DNA of 64,000 nt from Enterobacter dykesii (GCF_008364625.2 NZ_CP126604.1:3100001-3164000); one strand, 5' to 3'; positions 1 through 8,280 are shown, counted from the first letter of the stretch. Made by a program: numbers and translations. The notes: generated by a model not told the origin, from the sequence alone.

Positions 1-386
1 CGAAGAGTATGAGCTGGTCTCGCCCGAATCTGCAGGTTCCACTGGTGATCCACTGGCCAGGCACCCCGGCGCAGCGCATCAATATGCTCACCGAGCATAA
101 AGATGTGATGACCACCCTGATGCAACGCCTGCTGCACGTCAGCACGCCAGCAAACGAGTATTCGCAGGGGCAGGATCTCTTCAGCGCCGCGCGCCGCCAC
201 AGCTGGGTGACGGCGGCGGGGAATAATACGCTGGTGGTGACCACGCCGAAGCTGACGCTGGTGCTGAACAGCAACGGGAATTATCAGACGTATAATCTGC
301 AGGGTGAACGGTTAAAAGACCAGAAGCCGCAGCTGAGCCTGCTGCTGCAGGTCCTGACGGATGAGAAGCGTTTCATCGCTAACTGA
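1..386 (+). CDS. yejM: YejM (PbgA/LapC), C-terminal part only
   Basis: This is the last 126 or so codons of an inner-membrane protein with a periplasmic sulfatase-like domain. In E. coli it senses periplasmic lipopolysaccharide and restrains LpxC breakdown through LapB. The gene enters from the left edge, and its codon phase starts at position 3; the ATG at 9 is internal. What remains is the C-terminal end of the periplasmic domain, including the stretch around PLVIHWPGTPAQ, and ends ...KRFIAN. The identification rests on this sequence and on the tRNA-Pro just downstream, which is the E. coli order. The N-terminal membrane helices are outside the window. Confidence 0.9.
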   Translation, partial: KSMSWSRPNLQVPLVIHWPGTPAQRINMLTEHKDVMTTLMQRLLHVSTPANEYSQGQDLFSAARRHSWVTAAGNNTLVVTTPKLTLVLNSNGNYQTYNLQGERLKDQKPQLSLLLQVLTDEKRFIAN

Positions 387-408
387 TTAATAATAAACCA
401 GTTAGCGA
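376..408. repeat. Perfect 10-bp inverted repeat over the yejM stop codon
   Basis: The arms TCGCTAACTG (376-385) and CAGTTAGCGA (399-408) are exact reverse complements around a 13-nt AT-rich loop. The yejM stop TGA (384-386) lies at the top of the left arm. No T-run follows the right arm, so this is not a standard intrinsic terminator; it could be a 3'-end stabilising hairpin or a protein site. Confidence 0.6.
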
Positions 409-417
409 CGGATTCCC

Positions 418-445
418 TTGCATTCAAAACGGAATCGAGTAGTAT
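418..445 (+). promoter_or_regulatory. Putative tRNA-Pro promoter
   Basis: TTGCAT (418-423) and TAGTAT (440-445) are 16 bp apart. Transcription would start about 5-10 nt before the tRNA. This is assigned by motif only. Confidence 0.4.
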
Positions 446-458
446 TCTTTTTATGCGT

Positions 459-535
459 CGGCACGTAGCGCAGCCTGGTAGCGCACCGTCATGGGGTGTC
501 GGGGGTCGGAGGTTCAAATCCTCTCGTGCCGACCA
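459..535 (+). tRNA. proL: tRNA-Pro, anticodon GGG
   Basis: A 77-nt tRNA. The acceptor arms CGGCACG (459-465) and CGTGCCG (525-531) pair, and an encoded ACCA end follows (ACCA at 532-535). The T arm contains GGTTCAAATC. The anticodon loop ATGGGGT gives anticodon GGG, which reads CCC and CCU proline codons. The sequence matches E. coli proL, which also lies just downstream of yejM. An intrinsic terminator follows within about 12 nt, so it is a single-gene transcript. Confidence 0.97.
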
Positions 536-546
536 AAAACACATTG

Positions 547-573
547 AAAACCAGCCTGATGGCTGGTTTTTTA
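547..573 (+). terminator. Intrinsic terminator of tRNA-Pro
   Basis: Stem CCAGCC/GGCTGG (551-556 and 561-566) with loop TGAT, followed by a T-run. The T-run overlaps the stop codon of the MFS remnant on the other strand. Confidence 0.85.
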
Positions 574-801
574 TTTCGCTTCGTCCGGCGTTTTGCGCAG
601 ATACACCAGCGTAACCAGACAAATCACCGCTCCGGCATAAAACGTATATTCCGCGCCAAACGTATCCCATATTGCCCCTGCCCCCAGGCCAATGACCCAC
701 CAGCAGCCTTTCCCGAGACGCTTTAGGTACTCTTTTTTGATGGGGTTCGTGCGTTTATGTTCGACGGGCGTTTTCGGCTCATGAAGGCCGAAGAAAATCA
801 T
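571..801 (-). pseudogene. Remnant of an MFS transporter, apparently internally deleted
   Basis: This is a 76-codon reading frame, too short for any complete transporter. The first part (EPKTPVEHKRTNP) looks like the cytoplasmic loop between helices 6 and 7 of a drug-efflux MFS protein. It runs straight into two hydrophobic stretches (CWWVIGLGAGAIWDTFGAEY and FYAGAVICLVTLVYL) that look like helices 11-12 with a typical C-terminus. That would mean loss of the N-terminal half and of helices 7-10. The only available ATG sits beside the neighbouring gene's terminator and has no ribosome-binding site. I infer a decayed gene next to tRNA-Pro. The MFS assignment is from sequence character, not a match to a named protein. 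Confidence 0.45.
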
Positions 802-808
802 CTGATGT

Positions 809-838
809 AAAAAAACCAGCCCGCAGGCTGGCTTTTTT
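809..838 (-). terminator. Intrinsic terminator of the small membrane-protein gene
   Basis: Stem CCAGCC-CGCA-GGCTGG flanked by an A-run on one side and a T-run on the other, so it could work in either direction. Its arms are almost the same as those of the tRNA-Pro terminator 260 bp away. Confidence 0.75.
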
Positions 839-853
839 ATCTGAAGTGAATGC

Positions 854-1114
854 TTAGCGCTTCTCACGTCCACCCAGGAAGAAGATGCCCAGCGGGATGG
901 CCAGCAGAACGGTGAACACCAGGCTGTAGACAAAGATCATCGCCGACTGCAGGACATACATGCTTGTTGTCCAGGCAGAGAGAGGAATGTTGTACTGTTC
1001 GATGACGCCAACAATAGTGGCCCGTCCCACGCACGCGGCGGCAATCATAAATACGACCAGCAGCGCCAGGAGGAATTTGCGGCCTTCAGGCGTTTTCAGT
1101 TTTGCACGAACCAT
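854..1114 (-). CDS. Small inner-membrane protein, DUF2534-like
   Basis: An 86-residue protein of unknown function. It has a short basic N-terminus (MVRAKLKTPEGRK), a first membrane helix at about residues 14-32 and a second at about 52-80, and ends in the basic tail GGREKR, so both ends are probably cytoplasmic. I assign it to the DUF2534 family of enterobacterial small membrane proteins from memory, with moderate certainty. The ATG at 1114 has a good purine-rich ribosome site (GGGAAGAG) about 3-8 nt upstream. It is followed by its own terminator and is probably monocistronic. No function can be inferred from the neighbours. Confidence 0.7.
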   Translation of the reverse strand: MVRAKLKTPEGRKFLLALLVVFMIAAACVGRATIVGVIEQYNIPLSAWTTSMYVLQSAMIFVYSLVFTVLLAIPLGIFFLGGREKR

Positions 1115-1323
1115 CTCTCTTCCCTTTCACAGATGAATAACAATATATAGGGTCTAAAATAACACGAACTGGCACCCGACTCCACATCAGCATAAAAAAC
1201 CACTAAACAGGCAAATAAAAAGCGCATAACACTATCATTAGTGAAAAAGTAAGTAAATAACACCGGTCATTCATCGTTGTTATGTTACCCTGCGCAGGAT
1301 CGTTTTGACATAAAGGAATGACA

Positions 1324-1827
1324 ATGAAAAACGCACCTAAATTTGCCATCGCCCTCATCGCCGCCGCGTGCGTCAGCAGCAGCGCTTTCGCCAGCGGAAC
1401 CCCAAAAGAGCAGCCGCTGGAAAAAGTTGCCCCGTATCCGAAAGCGGAAAAAGGGATGAAGCGTCAGGTGATTCAGCTGCCGGTTCAGCAGGATGAAGGG
1501 AACTTCAAAGTGGAACTGTTAATTGGCAAGACGCTGGAAGTGGACTGCAACCAGCACCGTCTGGGCGGTCAGCTGGAAAGTAAAACCCTGGAAGGCTGGG
1601 GTTACGACTATTACGTTTTTGACAAAGTGACCTCGCCGGTCTCCACCATGATGGCCTGCCCGGACGGCAAGAAAGAGAAGAAATTTGTAACGGCGTATCT
1701 GGGCGACAACAGTCTGTTGCGCTACAACAGCAAGCTACCGATCGTGGTGTATACGCCTGAAAACGTAGAGGTGAAGTATCGCGTGTGGAAGGCAGATGAG
1801 ACTGTCGGACAAGCGGTAGTACGTTAA
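1324..1827 (+). CDS. eco: Ecotin, periplasmic serine protease inhibitor
   Basis: Ecotin is a dimeric periplasmic inhibitor of trypsin-fold proteases, thought to protect cells from host or foreign proteases. The 167-residue precursor has a signal peptide of about 23 residues ending AFA before SGTPKEQ. The mature part carries the family core [19 protein letters not shown], the two disulfide cysteines (VDCNQH and MACPDG) and the reactive loop [10 protein letters not shown], whose first Met of MM is the P1 residue. I chose ATG 1324 rather than ATG 1318 because AAAGGA at 1312-1317 is 6 nt from 1324 but would abut 1318. It is monocistronic and faces mqo tail to tail. Confidence 0.96.
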   Translation: MKNAPKFAIALIAAACVSSSAFASGTPKEQPLEKVAPYPKAEKGMKRQVIQLPVQQDEGNFKVELLIGKTLEVDCNQHRLGGQLESKTLEGWGYDYYVFDKVTSPVSTMMACPDGKKEKKFVTAYLGDNSLLRYNSKLPIVVYTPENVEVKYRVWKADETVGQAVVR

Positions 1828-1833
1828 AAATAA

Positions 1834-1862
1834 GTAGGGTGGCGGCTTCGCCTTACCCGACC
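1834..1862. repeat. REP-like palindrome downstream of eco
   Basis: GGGTGGCG...CGCCTTACCC forms an imperfect hairpin with a 2-nt bulge. It resembles the GC-rich repetitive extragenic palindromes of enterobacteria. It lies 7 nt after the eco stop and just before the second repeat type at 1883-1922, making a small composite repeat. Confidence 0.55.
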
Positions 1863-1882
1863 CGGAAAGGGTGCGCTCTGGT

Positions 1883-1922
1883 GCCCTCACCCCAACCCTC
1901 TCCCACCGGGAGAGGGAGAAAA
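1883..1922 (+). repeat. Dispersed CCCTCTCCC/GGGAGAGGG repeat, copy 1
   Basis: Pattern GCCCTCACCC-n4-CCCTCTCCCAC-n-GGGAGAGGG-AGAAAA, whose core can fold into a hairpin. Four copies occur in this window, each just after a stop codon and in the same orientation as the upstream gene. This one follows eco. Confidence 0.75.
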
Positions 1923-1926
1923 CACT

Positions 1927-1953
1927 AAAAACGGTAACGGATGTTACCGTTTT
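1927..1953. terminator. Bidirectional terminator between eco and mqo
   Basis: Stem ACGGTAAC/GTTACCGT with A-runs before and T-runs after, placed between the two converging genes. Confidence 0.85.
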
Positions 1954-1962
1954 GCTTTTACC

Positions 1963-3612
1963 TTACAGCGCGATATCCGCAACCGGTTTGTTTTCCGGCT
2001 GAGGCTTTAGCTCCGCTTTTGGCGCAGCGTCCGCAGCCTGCGGTTTGATGTACTGCAGCTGCAGTACGCGGCTGGTGTATTCCAGCTCCTGCTCCGTCGC
2101 GCTCACGTTGCCGTTTAGCTTCGTGCCGTAGGATGGAATAATGGTTTTCAGCTTCGCCTGCCATTCCGGGCTGGCGACTTTATCTTTAAACACTTTTTCC
2201 ATCAGGTGCAGCATGATTGGCGCAGCGGTCGACGCACCCGGCGACGCGCCCAGCAGCGCGGCGATGGTGCCATCCTTATCGCTTACCACTTCAGTACCCA
2301 GACGCAGCACGCCACCCTCTTTCGGATCGCGCTTGATGATCTGAACGCGCTGACCCGCCTGCCACAGACGCCAGTCTTCTTTCTTCGCCTGCGGATAGTA
2401 CTCTTTCAGCGCCTCGAAACGGTCGTCGTCAGAGAGCATCACCTGGCTAATCAGATATTTCACCAGGTCGAAGTTATCCAGACCCACGTCCATCATCGGC
2501 TTGACGTTAGAGGTGGTCGTGGCGCTGAGCAGATCCCACAGAGAGCCGTTTTTCAGGAATTTAGTGGAGAAGGTTGCGAACGGCCCAAACAGCACCACGC
2601 GTTTGCCGTCAAGCATACGGGTGTCAATGTGCGGAACAGACATCGGCGGTGCGCCAACGGAAGCCTGGCCGTACACTTTTGCCAGATGACGATTCACCAC
2701 TTCCGGATTATCGGACACCAGGAACTGGCCGCCCACCGGGAAGCCCGCGTAGTCGTCAGCTTCCGGAATACCGGACTCCTGCAGCAGCTTAAGCGCCGCG
2801 CCGCCGGCACCGATAAAGACAAACTTCGCCTTGATGACGTGCTCGGCTTCGTTGTTTTTCAGATCGGCAACGGTCACGCTCCAGCTATTATCCGCGTTGC
2901 GCTTGAAACCGCGCACTTCGGTGCTGAGCTGCAGGTTGAAGTTCTCTTTTTTCTTCAGAGACGTCACCAGCTGACGGGTAATTTCACCGTAGTTAACGTC
3001 GGTACCAATTTCGGTACGGGTCGCCGCCACTTTCTGGTTCGGGTCACGACCTTCCATGACCAGCGGAGCCCACTCTTTAATCTGCGCGTGGTCTTCAGAG
3101 TATTTCATCCCGCGGAACAGCGTGCTCTGCTGCAATGCGGCGTAGCGCGCGCGCAGGAAGTTAACGTTCTGCTCACCCCACACAAAGCTCATGTGCGGCA
3201 CGGTGTTGATAAACGAGTGCGGATCGTGCAGCACGCCGCTGTTGACCTGGTGAGACCAGAACTGGCGAGAAACCTGGAATGCTTCGTTGATCTCGACCGC
3301 CTTCTCGATACTAATGGAACCGTCCTTTTTCTGCGGCGTATAGTTCAGTTCCATGAGTGCCGAATGGCCGGTACCGGCGTTATTCCAGCCGTTCGAACTC
3401 TCCTGCGCGACGCCATCAAGGCGCTCGACCATGGTCATAGACCAGTCCGGCTGCAGTTCTTGCAGATAGGTTCCCAGCGTGGCGCTCATGATACCGCCAC
3501 CAATTAAAAGGACGTCCGTTTCCTGCTCTTTTGGTGCGTCAGCTTTCGCCGCCATGGAGACGGTATTAAGCCCCACGGCCAGAGAAAAGAGCATGGCAGT
3601 CATTTTTTTCAT
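1963..3612 (-). CDS. mqo: Malate:quinone oxidoreductase
   Basis: A 549-residue FAD-dependent, membrane-associated enzyme that oxidises malate to oxaloacetate and passes electrons straight to the quinone pool, bypassing NAD-linked malate dehydrogenase. The FAD-binding motif [15 protein letters not shown] lies at about residues 33-47. The family block [20 protein letters not shown] and the C-terminal [15 protein letters not shown] are present. The hydrophobic, basic first 25 or so residues look like a signal peptide, but E. coli Mqo has the same tail and its role there is unclear. The length equals that of the E. coli protein. A ribosome site TAAGG precedes ATG 3612. In E. coli it is repressed by ArcA; I could not place an ArcA box with confidence. 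Confidence 0.96.
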   Translation of the reverse strand: MKKMTAMLFSLAVGLNTVSMAAKADAPKEQETDVLLIGGGIMSATLGTYLQELQPDWSMTMVERLDGVAQESSNGWNNAGTGHSALMELNYTPQKKDGSISIEKAVEINEAFQVSRQFWSHQVNSGVLHDPHSFINTVPHMSFVWGEQNVNFLRARYAALQQSTLFRGMKYSEDHAQIKEWAPLVMEGRDPNQKVAATRTEIGTDVNYGEITRQLVTSLKKKENFNLQLSTEVRGFKRNADNSWSVTVADLKNNEAEHVIKAKFVFIGAGGAALKLLQESGIPEADDYAGFPVGGQFLVSDNPEVVNRHLAKVYGQASVGAPPMSVPHIDTRMLDGKRVVLFGPFATFSTKFLKNGSLWDLLSATTTSNVKPMMDVGLDNFDLVKYLISQVMLSDDDRFEALKEYYPQAKKEDWRLWQAGQRVQIIKRDPKEGGVLRLGTEVVSDKDGTIAALLGASPGASTAAPIMLHLMEKVFKDKVASPEWQAKLKTIIPSYGTKLNGNVSATEQELEYTSRVLQLQYIKPQAADAAPKAELKPQPENKPVADIAL

Positions 3613-3853
3613 AATTTATGCCTTAGTGTAAAAGTGCTTGATGCGTGGAAATTGCAGGTGAAAAAAGCTGCGGGGGCACGGTAACAACTTTTAAATATTG
3701 TTTAAAGGTTACGAAATTATTGTAATTGTGAAATTTAATGATGGATTGTTTGTGAGGAATTAGCGATGCGTCTGGTAAAGCGCGGTTTTACTGGCTAGTA
3801 TGTGGCGTTTTGTGATCGCGCGCACGGAAGCCTGCCCTAACCAGCGAACTGTT
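3613..3853. promoter_or_regulatory. Divergent control region between mqo and the SulP gene
   Basis: A 241-bp AT-rich gap between divergent genes. It contains a loose dyad, GTAAC (3681-3685) and GTTAC (3708-3712), around a TTTTAAATATTGTTTAAA-like core. No clean promoter hexamers could be chosen. Confidence 0.35.
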
Positions 3854-5089
3854 ATGTCCCTACCCCATTCTGCTGTATCCCCCGAAGACCGCGTAGCCAA
3901 CGTGCTGCGTTCCCCTAAGCTGCTGACGCGTGAAACGCTGGCAGGGGTGATCACCGCCCTGGCGCTGATCCCCGAAGTCATCTCATTTTCGGTGGTGGCG
4001 GGCGTTGACCCGAAGGTCAGCCTGATCGCCTCCGTGGTGCTGTGTCTTGCCCTTTCTGTACTCGGTGGTCGCCCCGCGATGGTCACGGCAGCGGCCGGCT
4101 CCGTGGCGCTGGTCATTGGCCCGATGGTGCATCAGCACGGCGTACAGTACATTCTTCCCGCCGTGCTGATGGCGGGCGTAATTCAGATTCTGTTTGGCGT
4201 ACTGGGCATGGCAAAGCTGATGCGCTTTATTCCCCAGTCGGTCATGACCGGGTTTGTTAACGCCCTGGGCATTTTGATCTTCTTCGCTCAGGTGCCGCAT
4301 TTCTGGAGCCGAAGCCCGCTGATTGTGGGCCTGTTCGTGCTGACGCTGCTGATCGTGCTGTGGGTGCCGCGCTATATCAAAAGCATCCCTTCCCCGCTGA
4401 TTGCGATTGTGCTGTTAACCTTGTTCACCGTTTCAACCGGCCAAATCCTGCCGACCGTGGGCGATGAAGGCTCCATGAGCGGCGGTTTGCCGGGGCTTAC
4501 CGAGCTGTTGGTCCCGCTCAATGTGCAGACGCTGAGCATTATCTGGCCGTGCGCGCTGAGCATCGCGTTTGTCGGCCTGCTGGAATCCCTGCTGACGGCA
4601 AAGCTGGTGGATGAGCTGACCTCGACACCGTCAGGTAAACGCCGCGAAAGCATTGGATTAGGCGTCGGCAATATTCTGGCCGGATTTTATGGCGGGATTG
4701 CAGGCTGCGCGATGATCGGACAAACCATCGTCAACGTGGAGATGGGGAAAGGTCGAAGCCGCATTTCAACGATTGCGGCGGGCATTGTGCTACTGATCCT
4801 GGTGACGGCGCTCAGCGACGTGATGGCCAAAATCCCGATGGCGGTGCTGGCGGGTATTATGGCGATTGTCGCCGTCAAAACCTTCAGCTGGCACAGCCTT
4901 CAGCCGGCCACGGTGAAAACGGCCCCGATAGCAGAAACGGTCGTCATGCTGGTCACGGTTGCCGCCACGGTATCCACCGGCAATCTGGCGATTGGCGTGC
5001 TGGGCGGGATTATCGTTATGGCACTCCTCCCCGCCCGCATTAAGCGTCGGCTTAAAGAAGAAAAACCGTCGCCAGCCCAAGAAAAATAA
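3854..5089 (+). CDS. SulP-family inorganic anion transporter without STAS domain
   Basis: A 411-residue membrane protein of the SulP (SLC26-like) family, which moves sulfate, bicarbonate, dicarboxylates or similar anions. The family signature is near the N-terminus (RETLAGVITALALIPEVISFSVVAGVDP). About 10-12 hydrophobic segments follow, with the later motif IGLGVGNILAGFYGGIAGCAMIGQ. The protein ends right after the last helix with a short charged tail, so the usual cytoplasmic STAS domain is absent. The substrate cannot be told from sequence. ATG 3854 (MSLPHS) was preferred to ATG 3800, whose extra 18 residues look non-native; neither has a strong ribosome site. Its last 38 bp overlap mgtE on the other strand. 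Confidence 0.85.
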   Translation: MSLPHSAVSPEDRVANVLRSPKLLTRETLAGVITALALIPEVISFSVVAGVDPKVSLIASVVLCLALSVLGGRPAMVTAAAGSVALVIGPMVHQHGVQYILPAVLMAGVIQILFGVLGMAKLMRFIPQSVMTGFVNALGILIFFAQVPHFWSRSPLIVGLFVLTLLIVLWVPRYIKSIPSPLIAIVLLTLFTVSTGQILPTVGDEGSMSGGLPGLTELLVPLNVQTLSIIWPCALSIAFVGLLESLLTAKLVDELTSTPSGKRRESIGLGVGNILAGFYGGIAGCAMIGQTIVNVEMGKGRSRISTIAAGIVLLILVTALSDVMAKIPMAVLAGIMAIVAVKTFSWHSLQPATVKTAPIAETVVMLVTVAATVSTGNLAIGVLGGIIVMALLPARIKRRLKEEKPSPAQEK

Positions 5090-6488
5090 AGAAACCGCCG
5101 GTATCGGTGATGGCGGTGATCATCACGCTCGACCCCACCGCGGGGTCGCGCCCCAGTTTGGTCATGGTCAGCGGGATAATCACGCCCATTATCGACGCTA
5201 CCAGCAGGTTCAGCACCATCGCCAGCATCATCACGCCGCCCAGGGCCATATCGTCGTACAGCCACCAGGTGATGCCGCCCATAATCCCGCCCCACACCAG
5301 GCCGTTGATGAGCGCGACGCCCATCTCTCTGAAAATCAGCCACGAAAAGTTACCGGGCTGAATATTTTCCAGCGCAAGGGCGCGAACGATCATGGTTATA
5401 GTCTGGTTTCCGGTGTTACCACCAATCCCTGCGACAATCGGCATCAGCGAGGCCAGCGCCACCAGCTGTGAAATGGTGTGTTCAAAACCGTCAATCACCC
5501 GGGAGGCGATAAACGCGGTACAGAGGTTAATGGCCAGCCACGCCCAGCGCGTTTTCACCGCCTTGCCCACGGAGGCATGGACATCATCTTCCGCGCTGAT
5601 CCCCCCGAGCGCACGCAGGTCGTTGTCGGTTTCTTCGTAGACCACATCAACGATCTCATCGATGGTCAGACGCCCCATCAGTTTGCCGACGGAATCCACG
5701 ACGGCGGCACTGACGAGGTCGTCACGCTCGAAGGTACGCGCCGCTTTCTCCGCGTCGTCTTCAGGGGAGAAGACCATCGGCTCGTTTTCCATCACCTCGC
5801 TCACCTTTCGCTGGGTGCTGTTGAGCAGGATAGTTTTCAGCTCCAGTTCGCCAAGCAGGGTTTTATCCCGGGAGGTGACAAACAGTTTATCGGTGTTGTC
5901 CGGCATCTTGCCCAGGCGACGCAGGTAGCGCTGCACGGTACCGAGCGTCACGTCCGGGCGCACCGTGATAACGCCGAACTCCATGATCGCGCCGACGCTG
6001 TTTTTCTCGTAGTGCATCACCTGACGCACGCGCGCCCGCTCCTCCGCAGGCAGTGACGCCAGCAGGCGACCGGTCAGGTTTCGCGGCAGGTGCTGAACGA
6101 GGTAAATCTGCTCGTCGATATCCAGGGTTTGCAGAGCGTCGAGAATATCCCGGTCGCTCATCTCGTCGATCAGGTCGTCCCAGACGTTCTCAGAGGCCTC
6201 AAGCAGCACCTGCCCGCGCTCATGATCCTGCACCAGACGCCACAGGGCGTGACGTTCTTCCGAGGGAAGCGCTTCAAGGGTATCCGCCAGATCCGGCGGG
6301 GGTAAATGAGCAACCAGCGCACCTACCTCAGCAATATCGTCGGCCAGGGTGCCGACATCATATTGCTCAGCCAGGGTGAGTTTGCCTAATAGCGTAGAAG
6401 TGACCGCTTTATCGGTCGTGAGAAGCCAGATGAGTCGCGCGCGCTCCTGGTCACGCTGCCTGGCGCTGTTTTTCTTTAATACCGACAT
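5052..6488 (-). CDS. mgtE: MgtE-type magnesium transporter
   Basis: A 478-residue MgtE channel for Mg2+ (and possibly Co2+) uptake. In order: a helical MgtE_N domain (about 30-135, with PPPDLADTLEALPSEERH), two CBS domains (about 138-265, SVGAIMEFGVITVRP and VSEVMENEPMVFSPEDD) and a five-helix membrane domain (about 310-478) with the family's pore motif MPIVAGIGGNTGNQT and a conserved ITDTGGFFIF near the end. In this family the CBS and N domains gate the pore in response to internal Mg2+. ATG 6488 was chosen over the TTG codon just upstream. Its 3' end overlaps the converging SulP gene by 38 bp. The E. coli K-12 locus lacks this gene, so it is accessory at genus level. Confidence 0.93.
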   Translation of the reverse strand: MSVLKKNSARQRDQERARLIWLLTTDKAVTSTLLGKLTLAEQYDVGTLADDIAEVGALVAHLPPPDLADTLEALPSEERHALWRLVQDHERGQVLLEASENVWDDLIDEMSDRDILDALQTLDIDEQIYLVQHLPRNLTGRLLASLPAEERARVRQVMHYEKNSVGAIMEFGVITVRPDVTLGTVQRYLRRLGKMPDNTDKLFVTSRDKTLLGELELKTILLNSTQRKVSEVMENEPMVFSPEDDAEKAARTFERDDLVSAAVVDSVGKLMGRLTIDEIVDVVYEETDNDLRALGGISAEDDVHASVGKAVKTRWAWLAINLCTAFIASRVIDGFEHTISQLVALASLMPIVAGIGGNTGNQTITMIVRALALENIQPGNFSWLIFREMGVALINGLVWGGIMGGITWWLYDDMALGGVMMLAMVLNLLVASIMGVIIPLTMTKLGRDPAVGSSVMITAITDTGGFFIFLGLATVFLL

Positions 6489-6600
6489 CAATCATAAATC
6501 CATTAAATGAGTTGGGGTTAAGCATAGCGCGGGGATATGTAAATAAGAATAAACAACGGGGCGGGATGGAGAAAAAAGCGTCATTACGGCCACGATCTAT

Positions 6601-6635
6601 CCCCTCTCCCTGTGGGAGAGGGTCAGGGTGAGGGC
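6601..6635 (-). repeat. Dispersed CCCTCTCCC/GGGAGAGGG repeat, copy 2
   Basis: Read on the minus strand: GCCCTCACCC-TGA-CCCTCTCCCACAGGGAGAGGGG. It begins within 2 nt of the yojI stop and has the same orientation relative to its upstream gene as the other three copies. Confidence 0.75.
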
Positions 6636-6636
6636 A

Positions 6637-8280
6637 TCAGGCCGTGCGCGCTACCGCGTCACGCGAGGCCGCATCGCGCTCTTCACCGGTCAGCTCGCTC
6701 AGCTTGCCGTCGCGCATCTCCAGCAGGCGGTCAGCATGAATGAAGTAGTGATCGTCGTGGCTGATGGCGAAAATGGTTTTGCCCATCTCCTGCATCAGCG
6801 GCAGCAGCACCTGATAAAACTCGCGGCGGAAATGCGGATCCTGATCCGCAGCCCACTCGTCCAGCAGGATGATGTCACGCTCTTCCGCCAGCGCCAGCAG
6901 CAGCGCCACGCGCTTTTTCTGCCCTTTGGAAAGCTTCAGATTGAGGATCTTCCCGTCCTGTAACTCCAGCTTGTGCGACATCTGCAGCTGCGCCAGCCAT
7001 TTTTCCACCAGCGCAGGATTGGCCTGTTGCCCTTCCGGCCCCAGCAGCCGATCGAACAGCCAGACGTCGGTGAACACCGCCGAGAAAAGCTTGCGGTAAT
7101 CCTCGGGTTTCTCCGCGCTCAGCGCCGTGCCATCCAGCAAAATCTCGCCCGACTGCGGCTGATAGAGCCCGGTCAGCAACATCGCCAGCGTAGATTTACC
7201 GCTGCCGTTGCCGCCGATGAGGAACAGCAGTTCACCGCGGCGGATCGTCAGGTTGACCGGCCCCACGGAGAAGGCGCTGTCCTGATAGCGGAACGTGACG
7301 TTACGCAGCTCCAGCGTCTGCCAGTTCGGGAAGGCCTGCGGGCGCGGGAATTCAGCTTTAAACGGCGCGAGATCGAATTTTTTGAGCTTATTAAATGCCA
7401 CCTGCGCACTCAGCAGGGTGGGCAGCGCACCGACCGCCGAGAGCAGCGGCGTACGCAAAAACAGCAGCGTCAGCGAGTAGGTTGCCGCTACGTTGGTGTC
7501 CGCCCAGCCCAGGCTGTTCGCCATCCAGAATACCAGGCCAATCGCCCCCAGCATCATAATGTTTGACCAGTTAACCGCGCTCAGGTGGAAGGTATCGGCG
7601 CGAATGATGTGATGACGGTATTCGCGCGCGTCCGGGATATAGAGATGATTAAAGATATGCTCGGCGCGCTCGCGATTCAGGGTGAGCTCTTTGCGCCCTT
7701 CCAGCACCGTCTGGTAATCGTTATAAAGCTTATCTTCGGTCTCGCGCAGCACCGCCATGTGTTTATAGACGCGCGACACCAGCATAAAGCCGCCCCAGAT
7801 GGTGATCGCAATCCACAGGGCGGTCACCGCCAGCATTTTGCTGGAGAGCCAGGCGAGATAGGCCGCCGAGCCAAAGGTCAGAATGATCCCCTGCACAAGT
7901 TCCGGCAGACGCACGAAAGCGATGGTAATGGCGCGCACGTCGCTGGTCAGCCCCGCCAGCAGGGATGCACTGCCGAGCTGCTCAACGCGCTCAACCTGGG
8001 TATCGAGGATCCGCTTGATAAACTCACTGCGCAAACGGAAAACGAAATGGTGTCCGAGCGCGGTCAGCGCAAGCTGGGAACCGAGCGTCACCGCCATCAA
8101 AAGGAGCAGCAGGCCGAGAAACTCCGGCAGAACGGAGAGCGAAGTGTCGGTCATTTCAATCAACCGCACGTTAATAAACGCGATCAGGCCAATACCCAGC
8201 GCGGCGCTGGCAAGGCTTAACGCCATTACTGCGATGAAGGGCCAGCGATACTGACGCCAGACGAGGAGAAGTAGTTGCAT
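6637..8280 (-). CDS. yojI: YojI, ABC exporter with fused membrane and ATPase domains
   Basis: A 547-residue half-transporter: six membrane helices in about residues 1-310, then an ATPase domain from about 330. Walker A is [11 protein letters not shown], the signature region is [10 protein letters not shown] (a K-for-G variant of the usual LSGGQ, also in E. coli YojI), and Walker B with the catalytic Glu is IILLDEW, followed by an H-loop in AISHDDH. In E. coli YojI works with TolC to export microcin J25 and probably cysteine-like molecules. ATG 8280 ([14 protein letters not shown]) matches the E. coli start; the 20 upstream codons in frame do not. It lies 69 bp downstream of alkB and may have its own promoter. 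Confidence 0.93.
   Translation of the reverse strand: MQLLLLVWRQYRWPFIAVMALSLASAALGIGLIAFINVRLIEMTDTSLSVLPEFLGLLLLLMAVTLGSQLALTALGHHFVFRLRSEFIKRILDTQVERVEQLGSASLLAGLTSDVRAITIAFVRLPELVQGIILTFGSAAYLAWLSSKMLAVTALWIAITIWGGFMLVSRVYKHMAVLRETEDKLYNDYQTVLEGRKELTLNRERAEHIFNHLYIPDAREYRHHIIRADTFHLSAVNWSNIMMLGAIGLVFWMANSLGWADTNVAATYSLTLLFLRTPLLSAVGALPTLLSAQVAFNKLKKFDLAPFKAEFPRPQAFPNWQTLELRNVTFRYQDSAFSVGPVNLTIRRGELLFLIGGNGSGKSTLAMLLTGLYQPQSGEILLDGTALSAEKPEDYRKLFSAVFTDVWLFDRLLGPEGQQANPALVEKWLAQLQMSHKLELQDGKILNLKLSKGQKKRVALLLALAEERDIILLDEWAADQDPHFRREFYQVLLPLMQEMGKTIFAISHDDHYFIHADRLLEMRDGKLSELTGEERDAASRDAVARTA

Noticed and set aside
459..1120. tRNA-Pro considered as the attachment site of an integrated element
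   Set aside because: No integrase, no duplicated tRNA 3' end and no phage genes follow. Only a small transporter remnant is present.
2206..3507. 433-codon open frame antisense to mqo
   Set aside because: A shadow frame within a clearly identified gene; no supporting feature.
6861..6960. YojI ABC signature LSKGQ considered a disabling change
   Set aside because: The E. coli protein has the same variant, as I recall, and Walker A, Walker B and the H-loop are intact.
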